From: Gallaecimonas sp. GXIMD4217
GTDB lineage: Bacteria; Pseudomonadota; Gammaproteobacteria; Enterobacterales; Gallaecimonadaceae
Length of the DNA: 64,000 bases
Direction: 5' to 3'
NCBI RefSeq assembly: GCF_038087665.1
Contig: NZ_CP149925.1
Span: 833,455 to 897,454, forward strand
Each line of letters opens with the position of its first letter. Position 1 is the stretch's first letter. The translations under genes were made by a program, and so were the position numbers. Below, one piece after another: positions 1-10,051 of the stretch. The notes below the pieces were generated by a model that worked only from the letters and a program-made list of their open reading frames with translations, had not been told where the DNA came from and ran no database searches.

Positions 1-22
1 GTTAAGATGCAGGCCAGTTTGG

Positions 23-99
<77 letters not shown>

Positions 100-174
100 A
101 ATTCTTGTCACACTGTGGCAGGCCCAGACCCCGTGCGGGGTCAGCCGGTTTCCGGCACTCAACTTCTGGTTGAT

Positions 175-202
175 AAAAGCCCCGCATCGCTCGGGGCTTT
201 TT
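175..202 (+). terminator. Intrinsic terminator or attenuator between metY and rimP
   Basis: A perfect stem AAAAGCCCCG / CGGGGCTTTT with a 7-nt loop is followed by T residues. It would end or attenuate transcription after the initiator tRNA, ahead of the rimP-nusA-infB genes. Confidence 0.8.
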
Positions 203-323
203 GCTGTCTGTGCCCCGGAAAAGCGATCCGGGGATGGGCTATGCTTAGCGGCGAAGTCTCAGAGGCTGGCGTCGCATGGACTGGGCAATATTGCCCTTTT
301 TTTGTTTGTGAAGGGGGTACTCT

Positions 324-779
324 TTGGCAAAGCTGGAACACCAATTGACCGACATGCTGCGTCCGGCAGTGGAAGCCCTGGGCTTCGAGCTGCTGGGCAT
401 CGAACATATTCGTGCCGGCCGGCACTCCACTGTGCGTCTTTATATCGACCACGAAGACGGCATCACCGTGGACAACTGCGCCGAGGTGAGTCATCAGGTC
501 AGCGCTGTTCTGGATGTCGAAGATCCCATCACCGGTGAATACAACCTGGAAGTGTCCTCACCGGGCTCCGATCGACCCCTGTTCGTGCCGGCCCATTACG
601 AGCGTTTTGTCGGCAATGACATCGAATTCCGCCTTGTCGTTCCCATGGGCGGCCGGCGCAAGTTCAAGGGGCGGCTGGTGACCGTGGAAGGTGACATGAT
701 CCGCTTGGCTTATGAAGGCAAGGAAGAGAGTTTCGCCTTCAGCAATATCGAAAAGGCCAACCTGGTTCCCACTTATTGA
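324..779 (+). CDS. rimP: Ribosome maturation factor RimP
   Basis: RimP is a cytoplasmic factor for 30S subunit maturation. The 151-residue product matches the usual family length (about 150). It has the N-terminal alpha/beta domain with the [15 protein letters not shown] segment (about residues 38-52) and the conserved [12 protein letters not shown] motif (about 75-86), then a C-terminal SH3-like barrel. The start is TTG at 324, with an AAGGGGG Shine-Dalgarno at about 311-317; no ATG lies nearby in frame. It is the first protein gene of the metY-rimP-nusA-infB operon and nusA follows after 31 bases. The identification is secure from both sequence and synteny. Confidence 0.97.
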   Translation: MAKLEHQLTDMLRPAVEALGFELLGIEHIRAGRHSTVRLYIDHEDGITVDNCAEVSHQVSAVLDVEDPITGEYNLEVSSPGSDRPLFVPAHYERFVGNDIEFRLVVPMGGRRKFKGRLVTVEGDMIRLAYEGKEESFAFSNIEKANLVPTY

Positions 780-810
780 AATACGGCAAAGGTGTAACGA
801 GGCATCAGTT

Positions 811-2322
811 ATGAACAAAGAAATTCTGCTGGTTGTCGATGCGGTTTCCAACGAGAAGGCGGTGCCGCGGGAAAAGATTTTCCAGGCCCTGGAAACGGCC
901 CTGGCGACAGCCACCAAAAAAAAATACGAAGGCGACATCGAAGTGCGCGTTGCCATCGACCGTAAGACCGGCGACTTCGACACCTTCCGCCGCTGGGCCA
1001 TCGTTGAAGACAGCGATGAAGGCCTGGAGCATCCCTTCCGGGAGATCTCCCTGTCCGCCGCCCGCGCCATGGAAGAGGACGACAACCTGCAGGTCGGCGA
1101 TTTCGTCGAAGAGCAGATCGCGTCCATCACCTTTGACCGTATCACCACCCAGACCGCCAAGCAGGTCATAGTGCAGAAGGTCCGTGAGGCCGAGCGTGCC
1201 CAGGTGGTGGAGCAGTTCGAAGACAGCGTCGGCGAGCTGGTCACCGGCGTGGTCAAGAAGAGCAACCGCGACAGCGTCATCGTCGATCTCGGCAACAATG
1301 CCGAAGCCATCCTCTATCGCGACGACATGCTGCCGCGGGAAAGCTTCCGTCCCGGCGACCGCATCCGTGCCCTGCTGTACGCGGTCAAGCCCGAAGCCCG
1401 TGGCGCCCAGCTGTTCCTGAGCCGCACCAAGCCGGCCATGCTGACCGAGCTGTTCCGCATCGAGGTGCCGGAAATCGGCGAAGAGCTGATCGAACTCAAG
1501 GGCGCCGCCCGCGACCCGGGCAGCCGCGCCAAGATCGCCGTCAAGACCAACGATCGCCGTATCGACCCGGTCGGTGCCTGTGTCGGCATGCGCGGTGCCC
1601 GCGTCCAGGCCGTGTCCGGTGAGCTGGATGGCGAACGTGTCGACATCGTGCTGTGGGACGACAACCCGGCCCAGTTCGTCATCAACGCCATGGCGCCGGC
1701 CGACGTGGCCAGCATCATCGTCGACGAAGACGCCAACTCCATGGACATCGCCGTGGAAGAGAGCAACCTGGCCCAGGCCATCGGCCGCGGCGGCCAGAAC
1801 GTGCGCCTGGCCAGCCAGCTGAGCGGCTGGAACCTGAACGTCATGACCGTCGAGGACATGAACAAGAAGCACCAGGCCGAAGCCGAGAAACTCATCGAAG
1901 GCTTCAAGGCCAAGCTGGACATCGACGATGATCTGGCCGGCCTGCTGGTGGAAGAAGGTTTCTCCACCCTGGAAGAAATCGCCTACGTGCCTGTTGCCGA
2001 ATTCATGGAAATCGACGGCATGGACGAGGACCTGGTCGAAGAGCTGCGCAGCCGTGCCAAGGCGGCACTGACCACCGCAGCCCTGGCCACCGAAGAGTCT
2101 CTGGAAGGCGCCGAGCCGTCCGAAGACCTACTGAATCTGGAAGGCCTGGAACGTCACCTGGCCTTCGTCCTGGCCAGCAAGGGGATTGCCACCCTGGAAG
2201 ATCTGGCCGAGCAAGGTATCGACGACCTCGCCGACATCGAAGAACTGGATGAAGAGAAAGCCGGTGAGCTGATCATGGCCGCCCGCAACATCTGCTGGTT
2301 CGGCGATGAGAGCGAGGCATAA
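811..2322 (+). CDS. nusA: Transcription termination/antitermination factor NusA
   Basis: NusA binds RNA polymerase and nascent RNA and controls pausing, termination and rRNA antitermination. The 503-residue product has the N-terminal RNAP-binding domain, an S1 domain (about 135-200), KH1/KH2 domains (KH motif [13 protein letters not shown] near residue 325) and two C-terminal acidic AR repeats, as in the 495-aa E. coli protein. The ATG at 811 begins [21 protein letters not shown], shared across gammaproteobacteria; an in-frame extension to 712 runs inside rimP and was rejected. An AACGAGG-type ribosome site lies about 9 bases upstream. infB follows after 27 bases. Confidence 0.97.
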   Translation: MNKEILLVVDAVSNEKAVPREKIFQALETALATATKKKYEGDIEVRVAIDRKTGDFDTFRRWAIVEDSDEGLEHPFREISLSAARAMEEDDNLQVGDFVEEQIASITFDRITTQTAKQVIVQKVREAERAQVVEQFEDSVGELVTGVVKKSNRDSVIVDLGNNAEAILYRDDMLPRESFRPGDRIRALLYAVKPEARGAQLFLSRTKPAMLTELFRIEVPEIGEELIELKGAARDPGSRAKIAVKTNDRRIDPVGACVGMRGARVQAVSGELDGERVDIVLWDDNPAQFVINAMAPADVASIIVDEDANSMDIAVEESNLAQAIGRGGQNVRLASQLSGWNLNVMTVEDMNKKHQAEAEKLIEGFKAKLDIDDDLAGLLVEEGFSTLEEIAYVPVAEFMEIDGMDEDLVEELRSRAKAALTTAALATEESLEGAEPSEDLLNLEGLERHLAFVLASKGIATLEDLAEQGIDDLADIEELDEEKAGELIMAARNICWFGDESEA

Positions 2323-2349
2323 ACGGGATCAAACGGAGGAAAGAATTAA

Positions 2350-4977
2350 ATGGCAGATGTCACAGTTGAAAAACTTGCCACTGATGTAGGTACGCCGGTT
2401 GATCGCCTGATCCAACAGTTTGCCGAAGTGGGCTTCAAGAAGTCCGCCGGTGATGCGGTGAGCGAAGAGGAAAAGACCCAACTGCTCAACCACCTCAAGC
2501 AGCAGCACGGCGGCGATGCCGCCGAGCCCAGCAAGCTGACCCTGACCCGCAAGTCCAAGAGCACCCTGTCCGTGCAGGGTGCTGGCGGCAAGGCCAAGGC
2601 CGTTCAGGTAGAGGTGCGCAAGAAGCGCACCTACGTCAAGCGCAGTGCCGTAGAAGAGCAGGCCCGCATCGAGGCCGAAGAGGCTGCCAAGCGTGAGGCC
2701 GAGGAAAAGGCCAAGCGCGAGGCCGAAGAGCGTGCCAAGCGAGAGGCCGAGGAAAAGGCCAAGCGTGAAGCCGAGGAAAAGGCCCGCAAGGAAGCCGCCA
2801 AGGCCAAGAAGGCCGAGCAGCCCAAGGCGAGCAAGAAGGACGACGCCGAGGCCCAGCGCCTGAAGGCGGAAGCCGAGGCCCTCAAGAAGGCCCAGGAGCA
2901 GGAAGCCCTGCGCAAGGCCGAAGAGGACGCCCGCAAGGCCGAGGAAGAAGCCCGCCGCCTGGCCGAGGAAAGCGAAAAGCGCCTGGCCGAGGAAGCCAAG
3001 AAGGCCAAGAAGGTGGAAGAGGACGAGAAGTCCAGCACCTACGTCAAGGAAGCCGAAGCCCAGGCCGACCGCGAATCCGAAGGACGCCGTCGCGCCAAGA
3101 AGGGCGGCAAGCGTGGCAACGACCGCCGTGAGCGTGAGTCCGATCGCCGTACCCGTGGCCGCCGCGTCAAGGGCCGTACCCCGTCTTCCATGCAGCACGG
3201 CTTCAACAAGCCGGCCCAGCCCGTGACCCGTGAAGTGGTCATCGGCGAGACCGTCACCGTCGGCGAGCTGGCCAGCAAGATGGCCGTCAAGGCCACCGAG
3301 GTCATCAAGGCGATGATGAAGATGGGCGCCATGGCCACCATCAACCAGGTCATCGACCAGGAGACCGCTCAGCTGGTCGCCGAGGAGATGGGCCACAAGG
3401 TGGTGCTGCGCAAGGAGAACGAGCTGGAAGAGGCGGTGCTGTCCGATCGCGACACCGAAGCCCAGGCCGAGCCCCGTGCCCCCGTGGTCACCATCATGGG
3501 TCACGTCGACCATGGTAAGACCTCGCTGCTGGACTACATCCGTCAGGCCAAGATCGCCGCAGGCGAGGCCGGTGGCATCACCCAGCACATCGGTGCCTAC
3601 CACGTCGAGCACGAGAAGGGCATGATCACCTTCCTGGATACCCCGGGTCACGCCGCCTTTACCGCCATGCGTGCCCGTGGTGCCAAGGCCACCGATATCG
3701 TGATACTGGTGGTGGCCGCCGATGACGGCGTCATGCCCCAGACCAAGGAAGCGGTCCAGCACGCCAAGGCCGCCGGCGTACCGCTGATCGTCGCCGTCAA
3801 CAAGTGCGACAAGCCGGAAGCGGATCCGGATCGGGTCAAGAACGAACTGGCCCAGCTGGACGTACTGCCGGAAGACTGGGGTGGCGACGTGCAGTTCGTG
3901 CACGTGTCCGCCAAGACCGGCCAGGGCATCGACGACCTGCTGGACGGCATCCTGCTGCAGTCCGAACTGCTGGAGCTGACCGCCGTCGAAGAAGGCATGG
4001 CCTCCGGTGTGGTCATCGAATCCCGCCTCGACAAGGGCCGTGGCCCGGTTGCCACCGTGCTGGTCCAGTCCGGTACCCTCAAGCAGGGCGACGTCGTCCT
4101 CTGCGGCCTGGAGTACGGCCGGGTTCGTGCCATGCGTGACGAATACGGCAAGGAGATCAAGGAAGCCGGTCCCTCCATCCCGGTGGAAATCCTCGGCCTG
4201 AGCGGTGTACCCGCCGCCGGTGACGAAGCCACGGTGGTACGTGACGAGAAGAAGGCCCGCGAGGTTGCCCTCTATCGCCAGGGCAAGTTCCGCGACGTCA
4301 AGCTGGCCCGCCAGCAGAAGGCCAAGCTGGAGAACATGTTCGCCAACATGGCCGAGGGCGAGGTCGCCGAGCTGAACGTGGTATTGAAGGCCGACGTACA
4401 GGGCTCCGTGGAAGCCATCTCCGACTCTCTGCTGAAGCTCAGCACCGACGAGGTGAAGGTGAACATCGTCGGCTCCGGTGTCGGTGGTATCACCGAGACC
4501 GACGCCACCCTGGCCGCCGCCTCCAACGCCATCGTGCTGGGCTTCAACGTCCGTGCCGATGCCAGCGCCCGTAAGGTGGTCGAGGCCGAGAGCCTGGATC
4601 TGCGCTACTACAGCGTCATCTACGAGCTGCTGGACGAGGTCAAGCAGGCCATGACCGGCATGCTGGCGCCCGAGTTCAAGCAGGAGATCATCGGCCTGGC
4701 CGAGGTCCGCGACGTGTTCAAGGCACCGAAGATCGGCGCCGTGGCCGGCTGTATGGTCACCGAAGGTGTGGTCAAGCGTTCCGCCCCCATCCGCGTGCTG
4801 CGTGACAACGTGGTCATCTACGAAGGCGAGCTGGAATCCCTGCGCCGCTTCAAGGATGACGTCAACGAGGTCCGCGCCGGTTACGAATGTGGTATCGGCG
4901 TGAAGAACTACAACGACGTTCGCGTCGGCGACCAGATCGAAGTCTTCGAGACGGTCCAGGTCGAACGGACCCTGTAA
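2350..4977 (+). CDS. infB: Translation initiation factor IF-2
   Basis: IF-2 is the GTPase that delivers fMet-tRNA to the 30S subunit. The 875-residue protein has the IF2_N domain, then a long charged linker rich in Lys-Arg-Glu-Ala repeats (about residues 97-250, DNA 2640-3100). After a second N-terminal module comes the G domain with G1 GHVDHGKT (about 386), DTPGH and NKCD, followed by domains II, III and the C-terminal fMet-binding domain. The ATG at 2350 has GGAGG about 10 bases upstream. The low-complexity linker is normal for IF-2 but generates long spurious antisense frames. It is operonic with nusA and rbfA. Confidence 0.98.
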   Translation: MADVTVEKLATDVGTPVDRLIQQFAEVGFKKSAGDAVSEEEKTQLLNHLKQQHGGDAAEPSKLTLTRKSKSTLSVQGAGGKAKAVQVEVRKKRTYVKRSAVEEQARIEAEEAAKREAEEKAKREAEERAKREAEEKAKREAEEKARKEAAKAKKAEQPKASKKDDAEAQRLKAEAEALKKAQEQEALRKAEEDARKAEEEARRLAEESEKRLAEEAKKAKKVEEDEKSSTYVKEAEAQADRESEGRRRAKKGGKRGNDRRERESDRRTRGRRVKGRTPSSMQHGFNKPAQPVTREVVIGETVTVGELASKMAVKATEVIKAMMKMGAMATINQVIDQETAQLVAEEMGHKVVLRKENELEEAVLSDRDTEAQAEPRAPVVTIMGHVDHGKTSLLDYIRQAKIAAGEAGGITQHIGAYHVEHEKGMITFLDTPGHAAFTAMRARGAKATDIVILVVAADDGVMPQTKEAVQHAKAAGVPLIVAVNKCDKPEADPDRVKNELAQLDVLPEDWGGDVQFVHVSAKTGQGIDDLLDGILLQSELLELTAVEEGMASGVVIESRLDKGRGPVATVLVQSGTLKQGDVVLCGLEYGRVRAMRDEYGKEIKEAGPSIPVEILGLSGVPAAGDEATVVRDEKKAREVALYRQGKFRDVKLARQQKAKLENMFANMAEGEVAELNVVLKADVQGSVEAISDSLLKLSTDEVKVNIVGSGVGGITETDATLAAASNAIVLGFNVRADASARKVVEAESLDLRYYSVIYELLDEVKQAMTGMLAPEFKQEIIGLAEVRDVFKAPKIGAVAGCMVTEGVVKRSAPIRVLRDNVVIYEGELESLRRFKDDVNEVRAGYECGIGVKNYNDVRVGDQIEVFETVQVERTL

Positions 4978-5042
4978 GCACTCAGGGCGTTTCAAGGACG
5001 GGGGCCCAGTGCCCCCGTTCGTGTCTGAAAAGGCGAAATATC

Positions 5043-5444
5043 ATGGCAAAAGAATTCAGTCGTACCCGCCGTGTCGGCCAGGAGATCCAGCGTGAAGTGG
5101 CGCTGATCCTGCAACGGGAGGTCAAGGACCCCCGCATCGGCATGGTCACAGTGTCCAGCGTCGAGGTGAGCCGGGATCTGTCCCACGCCAAGGTCTATGT
5201 CACCCTGTTCGAGCAGGACGAAGAGAAGCTGCGCGAGTCCCTGCGGGGCCTGCGTGAGGCCACCCCCTACATCCGCAGCCTGATTGGCTCCCGGGTGCGC
5301 ATGCGGGTGGTGCCGGAGCTCAAGTTCGTCCACGACACCTCCCTCATCGACGGCATGAAGCTGTCCAACAAGGTGTCCCAGGCCATCGCCGAGGACGAGG
5401 CCAAGCGTGAGCGCTTCGGCTCCGACGAGGAGGACGAGGCATGA
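5043..5444 (+). CDS. rbfA: Ribosome-binding factor A
   Basis: RbfA is a cold-shock-associated factor that binds the 30S subunit and helps mature the 5' end of 16S rRNA. The 133-residue product matches the family length and has the type II KH-like fold with [20 protein letters not shown] (about 30-49). The ATG at 5043 gives the conserved N-terminus [20 protein letters not shown]. An in-frame start at 4887 lies within infB and was rejected. An AAAAGGCG sequence lies upstream of the start. The stop overlaps the truB start (ATGA), so the two genes are translationally coupled. Confidence 0.96.
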   Translation: MAKEFSRTRRVGQEIQREVALILQREVKDPRIGMVTVSSVEVSRDLSHAKVYVTLFEQDEEKLRESLRGLREATPYIRSLIGSRVRMRVVPELKFVHDTSLIDGMKLSNKVSQAIAEDEAKRERFGSDEEDEA

Positions 5445-6379
5445 GCCGCCGTCGTCCCAAGGGTCGCCCGGTAGACGGCATCCTGCTGCTGGACAAGCCC
5501 AAGGGGCTGTCCTCGAACGAGGCCCTGCAGCAGGTGAAGTACATCTACTTTGCCCAGAAGGCCGGCCACACCGGTGCCCTGGATCCCCTGGCCACCGGCA
5601 TGCTGCCGATCTGCTTCGGCGAGGCCACCAAGTTCTCCCAGTTTCTGCTGGACTCCGACAAGGCCTACACCGTAGTGGCCAAGCTGGGGGTGCGCACCAC
5701 CACCTCGGACGCCGACGGTGAGGTGGTCAGCGAACGGCCGGTCAATGTCGAGCTGGCTGACCTGCTGGAGGCCCTGGACCAGTTCCGCGGCCCCATAGAG
5801 CAGGTACCGAGCATGTACTCGGCCCTCAAGTACCAGGGCAAGCCCCTGTACAAGTACGCCCGCGAGGGCATCGAGGTGCCCCGGGAGGCCAGGCCCATCA
5901 CCATCTACAAGCTGACCCTGGTCCGCTTCGAAGGTGACGAGCTGGAACTGGACGTGCACTGCTCCAAGGGCACCTACATCCGTACCCTGGTCGACGACCT
6001 GGGCGAGGTGCTGGGCTGTGGCGCCCATGTGGCCGAGCTGCGTCGTACCGGCGTATCCGGCTACCCCATAGAGCGCATGGTCACCCTGGATCGCCTGGAA
6101 GGCCTGCTGGCCAAGGCCAGGGAAGACGGGGTGCCGCCCAGCCAGTACCTGGACGCCCTGCTGTTGCCCATGGACACGGCGGTGCAGGACCTGCCCGAGG
6201 TCAACCTGCAGGAATCCACCGCCTTCTACCTGCGCCAGGGCCAGGCGGTCCAGGTCAGCGGTGCGCCCCTGGCGGGCCATGTGCGCCTGACCGTGGGAGA
6301 GGGCAGGGACTACATCGGCGTCGGCGAGATCGACGACGACGGCAAGGTCGCGCCGCGGCGCATGGTGACCACGGCCTGA
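5441..6379 (+). CDS. truB: tRNA pseudouridine(55) synthase TruB
   Basis: TruB converts U55 to pseudouridine in the T loop of most tRNAs. The 312-residue protein has the [20 protein letters not shown] motif at the N-terminus, the catalytic aspartate in [15 protein letters not shown] (about residues 44-58), and a C-terminal PUA-like extension. The ATG at 5441 overlaps the rbfA stop by four bases. It is the last gene before the rpsO promoter. The family length is about 310. Family assignment is certain. Confidence 0.97.
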   Translation: MSRRRPKGRPVDGILLLDKPKGLSSNEALQQVKYIYFAQKAGHTGALDPLATGMLPICFGEATKFSQFLLDSDKAYTVVAKLGVRTTTSDADGEVVSERPVNVELADLLEALDQFRGPIEQVPSMYSALKYQGKPLYKYAREGIEVPREARPITIYKLTLVRFEGDELELDVHCSKGTYIRTLVDDLGEVLGCGAHVAELRRTGVSGYPIERMVTLDRLEGLLAKAREDGVPPSQYLDALLLPMDTAVQDLPEVNLQESTAFYLRQGQAVQVSGAPLAGHVRLTVGEGRDYIGVGEIDDDGKVAPRRMVTTA

Positions 6380-6385
6380 TGGTCC

Positions 6386-6414
6386 TTGGCAGCGCCTGGC
6401 GGCGGTGCTAGACT
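6386..6414 (+). promoter_or_regulatory. Sigma-70-type promoter upstream of rpsO
   Basis: TTGGCA (6386-6391), a 17-bp spacer and TAGACT (6409-6414) lie in the truB-rpsO gap, about 65 bases before the rpsO start. In E. coli rpsO also has its own promoter here. This is a sequence match only. Confidence 0.55.
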
Positions 6415-6477
6415 ACCGCGCCTGCATGGCTGAATTAGTGATCGGCTGTGCCACATTCACTCTTTTAGGAGAAAGAC

Positions 6478-6747
6478 ATGTCACTAACTGCTGAACAGAA
6501 AGCTCAAATCGTTGCTGATTTCGCCCGTGGTCAAAACGACACCGGTTCCCCGGAAGTCCAGGTTGCTCTGCTGAGCGCCCAGATCAACGATCTGCAAGGT
6601 CACTTCAAAGAGCACAAGAAAGATCACCACAGCCGTCGTGGTCTGCTGCGCATGGTTTCCCAGCGTCGTAAGCTTCTGGACTACCTGAAGAAGAAAGACG
6701 TTGAGCGTTACGCTGCGCTGATCAGCAAGCTGGGTCTGCGTCGTTAA
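6478..6747 (+). CDS. rpsO: 30S ribosomal protein S15
   Basis: S15 is a primary 16S rRNA-binding protein of the small-subunit platform. The 89-residue length is exactly that of the family, with the conserved [20 protein letters not shown] and [20 protein letters not shown] segments that bind the central domain of 16S rRNA. A strong AGGAG ribosome site lies upstream of the ATG at 6478. In E. coli S15 represses its own translation through a leader pseudoknot; the 60-70 nt leader here could allow this but I did not fold it. A strong terminator follows. Confidence 0.98.
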   Translation: MSLTAEQKAQIVADFARGQNDTGSPEVQVALLSAQINDLQGHFKEHKKDHHSRRGLLRMVSQRRKLLDYLKKKDVERYAALISKLGLRR

Positions 6748-6765
6748 TTCGACACCGGATCTTGG

Positions 6766-6793
6766 AAAAAAGGGGCCTTTTGGCCCCTTTTTT
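6766..6793 (+). terminator. Intrinsic terminator after rpsO
   Basis: A GGGGCC / GGCCCC stem with a TTTT loop is flanked by runs of six A and six T. This classic rho-independent terminator lies 19 bases after rpsO. Confidence 0.93.
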
Positions 6794-6904
6794 CATTGTG
6801 GTGACATTTTGCGCAAAGGCTATCGAAAAGCCCTTTTCTTGCAGTATACTTAGCCGCGATTGTAAAGAGAGAAAGTCAAGGCAAAAGCCTCTAAGGAACA
6901 TAAA

Positions 6905-9040
6905 GTGAATCCCATCACCAAGAGCTTCCAGTACGGTGAGCACACCGTCACCATCGAAACCGGCGCCATCGCCCGTCAAGCCTCCGCCGCCGTCATGGTC
7001 AGCATGGACGACACCGTCGTGCTGGTTAGCGTGGTTGGCAAGAAAGAAGCCGACGAGTCTCGCGATTTCTTCCCCCTGACCGTGAACTACCAGGAAAGGA
7101 CCTACGCTGCTGGTAAGATCCCGGGTGGCTTCTTCAAGCGTGAGGGCCGTCCCTCCGAAGGTGAGACACTGACCGCTCGCCTCATCGACAGGCCGATCCG
7201 TCCGCTGTTCCCCAACGGTTTCAAGAACGAAGTCCAGGTGGTTGCCACCGTGGTCTCCGTCAACCCCCAGGTGAGCCCGGACATCGTTGCCATGATCGGC
7301 ACCTCCGCGGCCCTGGCCCTGTCCGGCATCCCCTTCGCCGGCCCCATCGGTGCCGCCCGTGTTGGTTACATCAACGATAACTTCGTACTGAACCCCACTC
7401 GTGACGAGCTGGCCGGCTCTAAGCTGGATCTGGTCGTGGCCGGTACCGAAGGCGCCGTGTTGATGGTGGAATCCGAAGCCGAACTGCTGCACGAAGACGT
7501 GATGCTGGACGCCGTGATGTACGGTCACGAGCAGCTGCAGACCGTCATCAAGGCCATCAACGAGCTGGCCGCCGAAGCCGGCCAGCCCCGTTGGGACTGG
7601 CAGGCACCTGTCGAGAACACCGCCCTGCTGGACAAGGTCACCGAGCTGGCCTGGGACCGTCTGGGCGAAGCCTACCGCATCGTCGACAAGATGGAGCGCT
7701 ACAGCGCCATCGGCGCCCTGAAGAGCGAGATCGTCGAGCAGCTGACCGCCGATGACGCCGAGCTGAGCGCCAAGGAGATCGGTGACATCTTCTCCAAGGT
7801 CGAGAAGAAGCTGGTTCGTGGCCGCGTCCTGGCCGGCGAGCCCCGCATCGACGGCCGTGACCCGCAGATGGTCCGCGCCCTGAACGTGGCCACCGGCGTG
7901 CTGCCCCGTACCCACGGCTCCGCCATCTTCACCCGTGGCGAGACCCAGGCCCTGGTCACCGCCACCCTGGGCACCGAGCGCGACGCCCAGATCATCGACG
8001 AGATCACCGGCGAGCGCACCGACCGCTTCCTGATGCACTACAACTTCCCTCCCTACTGCGTAGGCGAGACCGGCATGATGGGCAGCCCCAAGCGCCGCGA
8101 GATCGGCCACGGCCGCCTGGCCAAGCGTGGCGTGCTGGCCGTGATGCCCAAGGGCGATGACTTCCCCTACACGGTGCGCGTGGTTTCCGAGATCACCGAA
8201 TCCAACGGCTCTTCCTCCATGGCCTCCGTGTGCGGTACCTCCCTGGCCCTGATGGACGCCGGTGTGCCGATCACCGCCTCCGTGGCCGGTATCGCCATGG
8301 GCCTGGTCAAGGAAGGCGACAACTACGTGGTGCTGTCCGACATCTTGGGTGACGAAGATCACCTGGGCGACATGGACTTCAAGGTGGCCGGCTCCCGCGA
8401 AGGCGTCACCGCCCTGCAGATGGACATCAAGATCGAAGGCATCACCCGCGACATCATGAAGGTGGCCCTGAAGCAGGCCCACGACGCCCGTATCCACATC
8501 CTGGGTGTCATGGATCAGGCCCTGGCCGGTCCCCGCGAGGAGATCTCCCACTATGCGCCCCGTATCCACGTGATGCGCATCAACCCGGAGAAGATCCGCG
8601 ACGTCATCGGCAAGGGCGGTACCACCATCCGTCAGCTGACCGAAGAGACCGGCACCACCATCGAGATCGAGGACGACGGCACCATCAAGATCGCCGCCGT
8701 CGACAACTCCCAGGCCCAGGATGCCATCAGCCGCATCGAGGCCCTGACCGCCGACGTGGAAGTGGGCCGCATCTACGACGGTACCGTGACCAAGATCGTC
8801 GATTTCGGTGCCTTCGTCGCCATCCTGCCCGGTAAGGAAGGCCTGGTGCACATCTCCCAGGTGGCCGACAAGCGCATCGACAACGTTGCCGATTACGTCA
8901 ACGTGGGTGACAAGGTCAAGGTCAAGTGCCTGGAAGTGGACCGCCAGGGCCGGGTACGCCTGTCCATGAAGGAAGCCATGCCCAAGGCCGAGGCCCCCGC
9001 CGAGGAAGCCGCCGAGCAAGAGCAGCCGGCCGGCGAATAA
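6905..9040 (+). CDS. pnp: Polyribonucleotide nucleotidyltransferase (PNPase)
   Basis: PNPase is a phosphorolytic 3'-5' exoribonuclease and part of the RNA degradosome. The 711-residue protein contains two RNase PH domains separated by an alpha-helical domain, a KH domain ([20 protein letters not shown], about residues 563-582) and a C-terminal S1 domain ([20 protein letters not shown], about 620-639). The start is GTG at 6905 with AAGGAA upstream, giving [27 protein letters not shown] -10-like element lies at 6845-6850. The rpsO-pnp order is conserved. In E. coli the pnp leader is cut by RNase III and autoregulated; I see no decisive hairpin here. Confidence 0.98.
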   Translation: MNPITKSFQYGEHTVTIETGAIARQASAAVMVSMDDTVVLVSVVGKKEADESRDFFPLTVNYQERTYAAGKIPGGFFKREGRPSEGETLTARLIDRPIRPLFPNGFKNEVQVVATVVSVNPQVSPDIVAMIGTSAALALSGIPFAGPIGAARVGYINDNFVLNPTRDELAGSKLDLVVAGTEGAVLMVESEAELLHEDVMLDAVMYGHEQLQTVIKAINELAAEAGQPRWDWQAPVENTALLDKVTELAWDRLGEAYRIVDKMERYSAIGALKSEIVEQLTADDAELSAKEIGDIFSKVEKKLVRGRVLAGEPRIDGRDPQMVRALNVATGVLPRTHGSAIFTRGETQALVTATLGTERDAQIIDEITGERTDRFLMHYNFPPYCVGETGMMGSPKRREIGHGRLAKRGVLAVMPKGDDFPYTVRVVSEITESNGSSSMASVCGTSLALMDAGVPITASVAGIAMGLVKEGDNYVVLSDILGDEDHLGDMDFKVAGSREGVTALQMDIKIEGITRDIMKVALKQAHDARIHILGVMDQALAGPREEISHYAPRIHVMRINPEKIRDVIGKGGTTIRQLTEETGTTIEIEDDGTIKIAAVDNSQAQDAISRIEALTADVEVGRIYDGTVTKIVDFGAFVAILPGKEGLVHISQVADKRIDNVADYVNVGDKVKVKCLEVDRQGRVRLSMKEAMPKAEAPAEEAAEQEQPAGE

Positions 9041-9060
9041 CGGCTAGAAAGGCTAGTGTT

Positions 9061-9083
9061 AAGGGGAGCTTCGGCTCCCCTTT
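9061..9083 (+). terminator. Hairpin terminator between pnp and nlpI
   Basis: An AAGGGGAGC / GCTCCCCTT stem with a TTCG tetraloop lies 20 bases after the pnp stop. The T run is short, so it may act as a partial terminator or as an mRNA 3'-end stabiliser. Confidence 0.65.
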
Positions 9084-9133
9084 CTGTTGCCATTCTGGCA
9101 GGATGTAGCAAGCAATCCACAGGGAATGGAATT

Positions 9134-10051
9134 ATGCGTAAGGCCCTGATCCTCTTTTTGTCCCTGGCCGCTTTGGGCGGCTGCGCCGTTTCACCCGACA
9201 AGGAAAACGGCGGCGCCGGCAAGCTGATCCTTGCCGAGCCGGTGTCGGTCCCTTTCCAAGCCGAGGTCGAGCTGGCCCGGCTGGAGGAGATCCTCTACAA
9301 GGCCGAGCTGTCCCAGGAACAGCAGGCCCAGCTGCTCTACCGCCGTGGCGTCATCCTCGACAGCGTCGGCCTCAAGGCCCTGGCCCGTCGTGACTTCAAC
9401 CGGGCCATCCAGCTCAAGCCGGATCTGGCCGATGCCTACAACTTCGTGGGGATCCACGCCATCGCCGAAGAAGAGTTCGACCAGGCCTACGAGGCCCTGG
9501 ATGCGGCCATTGAGCTGCAGCCGGGCCACGACTACGCCTACCTGAACCGGGGCATCGCCCTCTATTACGGCGGTCGTCCGACCCTGGCGGTGCGCGATTT
9601 CGAGGAGTTCCTCAATCGCCAGCCCGACGATCCCTACCGCCTGCTGTGGCTGTTCCTGGCCGAACAGGAGATCAACAGGCCAGAGGCCCTGGCCAGGCTG
9701 GCCTACAATGCCAGCCGGCTGGCACCGGACGTCTGGGGCAACCAGATCGTCGCCCTCTACCTGGGCCGGATCACCAAGGCCCGGTTCGTGGCGGGGCTGA
9801 CCGAAGGGGTGAGTTCCAACAAGGAGCTGGCCGAACGGCTCTGCGAGGCCTACTTCTACTTGGGCAAGCTGCACCAGTTTTTCGGCCAGGAAGAGCAGGC
9901 CATCAATTACTTCAAGCTGGCCCTGACCACCAATGTGCAGGACTTCATCGAACACCGCTACGCGCGCCTGGAGTTGAAGCGGCTGCGCCAGGCCAGGGCG
10001 GCCAGGAAGGAAGCCGAGCGCAAGGCGCTGGAGGCCGCTCAGGCGGGCTGA
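9134..10051 (+). CDS. nlpI: Lipoprotein NlpI (TPR protein)
   Basis: NlpI is an outer-membrane lipoprotein that scaffolds peptidoglycan endopeptidases with Prc in enterobacteria. The 305-residue product (E. coli 294) starts at 9134 with a lipoprotein signal peptide ending in the lipobox LGGC (Cys about residue 17). Several TPR units follow, for example ALARRDFNRAIQLKPDLADA and DAYNFVGIHAIAEEEFDQAY. An upstream in-frame start at 9056 lacks the signal peptide context and was rejected. The pnp-nlpI order matches E. coli. The 3' end overlaps the convergent GGDEF-EAL gene by 13 bases. Confidence 0.93.
   Translation: MRKALILFLSLAALGGCAVSPDKENGGAGKLILAEPVSVPFQAEVELARLEEILYKAELSQEQQAQLLYRRGVILDSVGLKALARRDFNRAIQLKPDLADAYNFVGIHAIAEEEFDQAYEALDAAIELQPGHDYAYLNRGIALYYGGRPTLAVRDFEEFLNRQPDDPYRLLWLFLAEQEINRPEALARLAYNASRLAPDVWGNQIVALYLGRITKARFVAGLTEGVSSNKELAERLCEAYFYLGKLHQFFGQEEQAINYFKLALTTNVQDFIEHRYARLELKRLRQARAARKEAERKALEAAQAG

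Noticed and set aside
2640-3100. Repeat region as a mobile or variable tandem repeat
   Set aside because: It encodes the charged linker of IF-2, a normal low-complexity region of that protein.
2329-4995. An 888-codon open frame antisense to infB
   Set aside because: It mirrors the infB codons (GC-rich third positions and Lys/Glu/Ala repeats produce stop-free antisense frames), has no family motif, and infB itself is certain.
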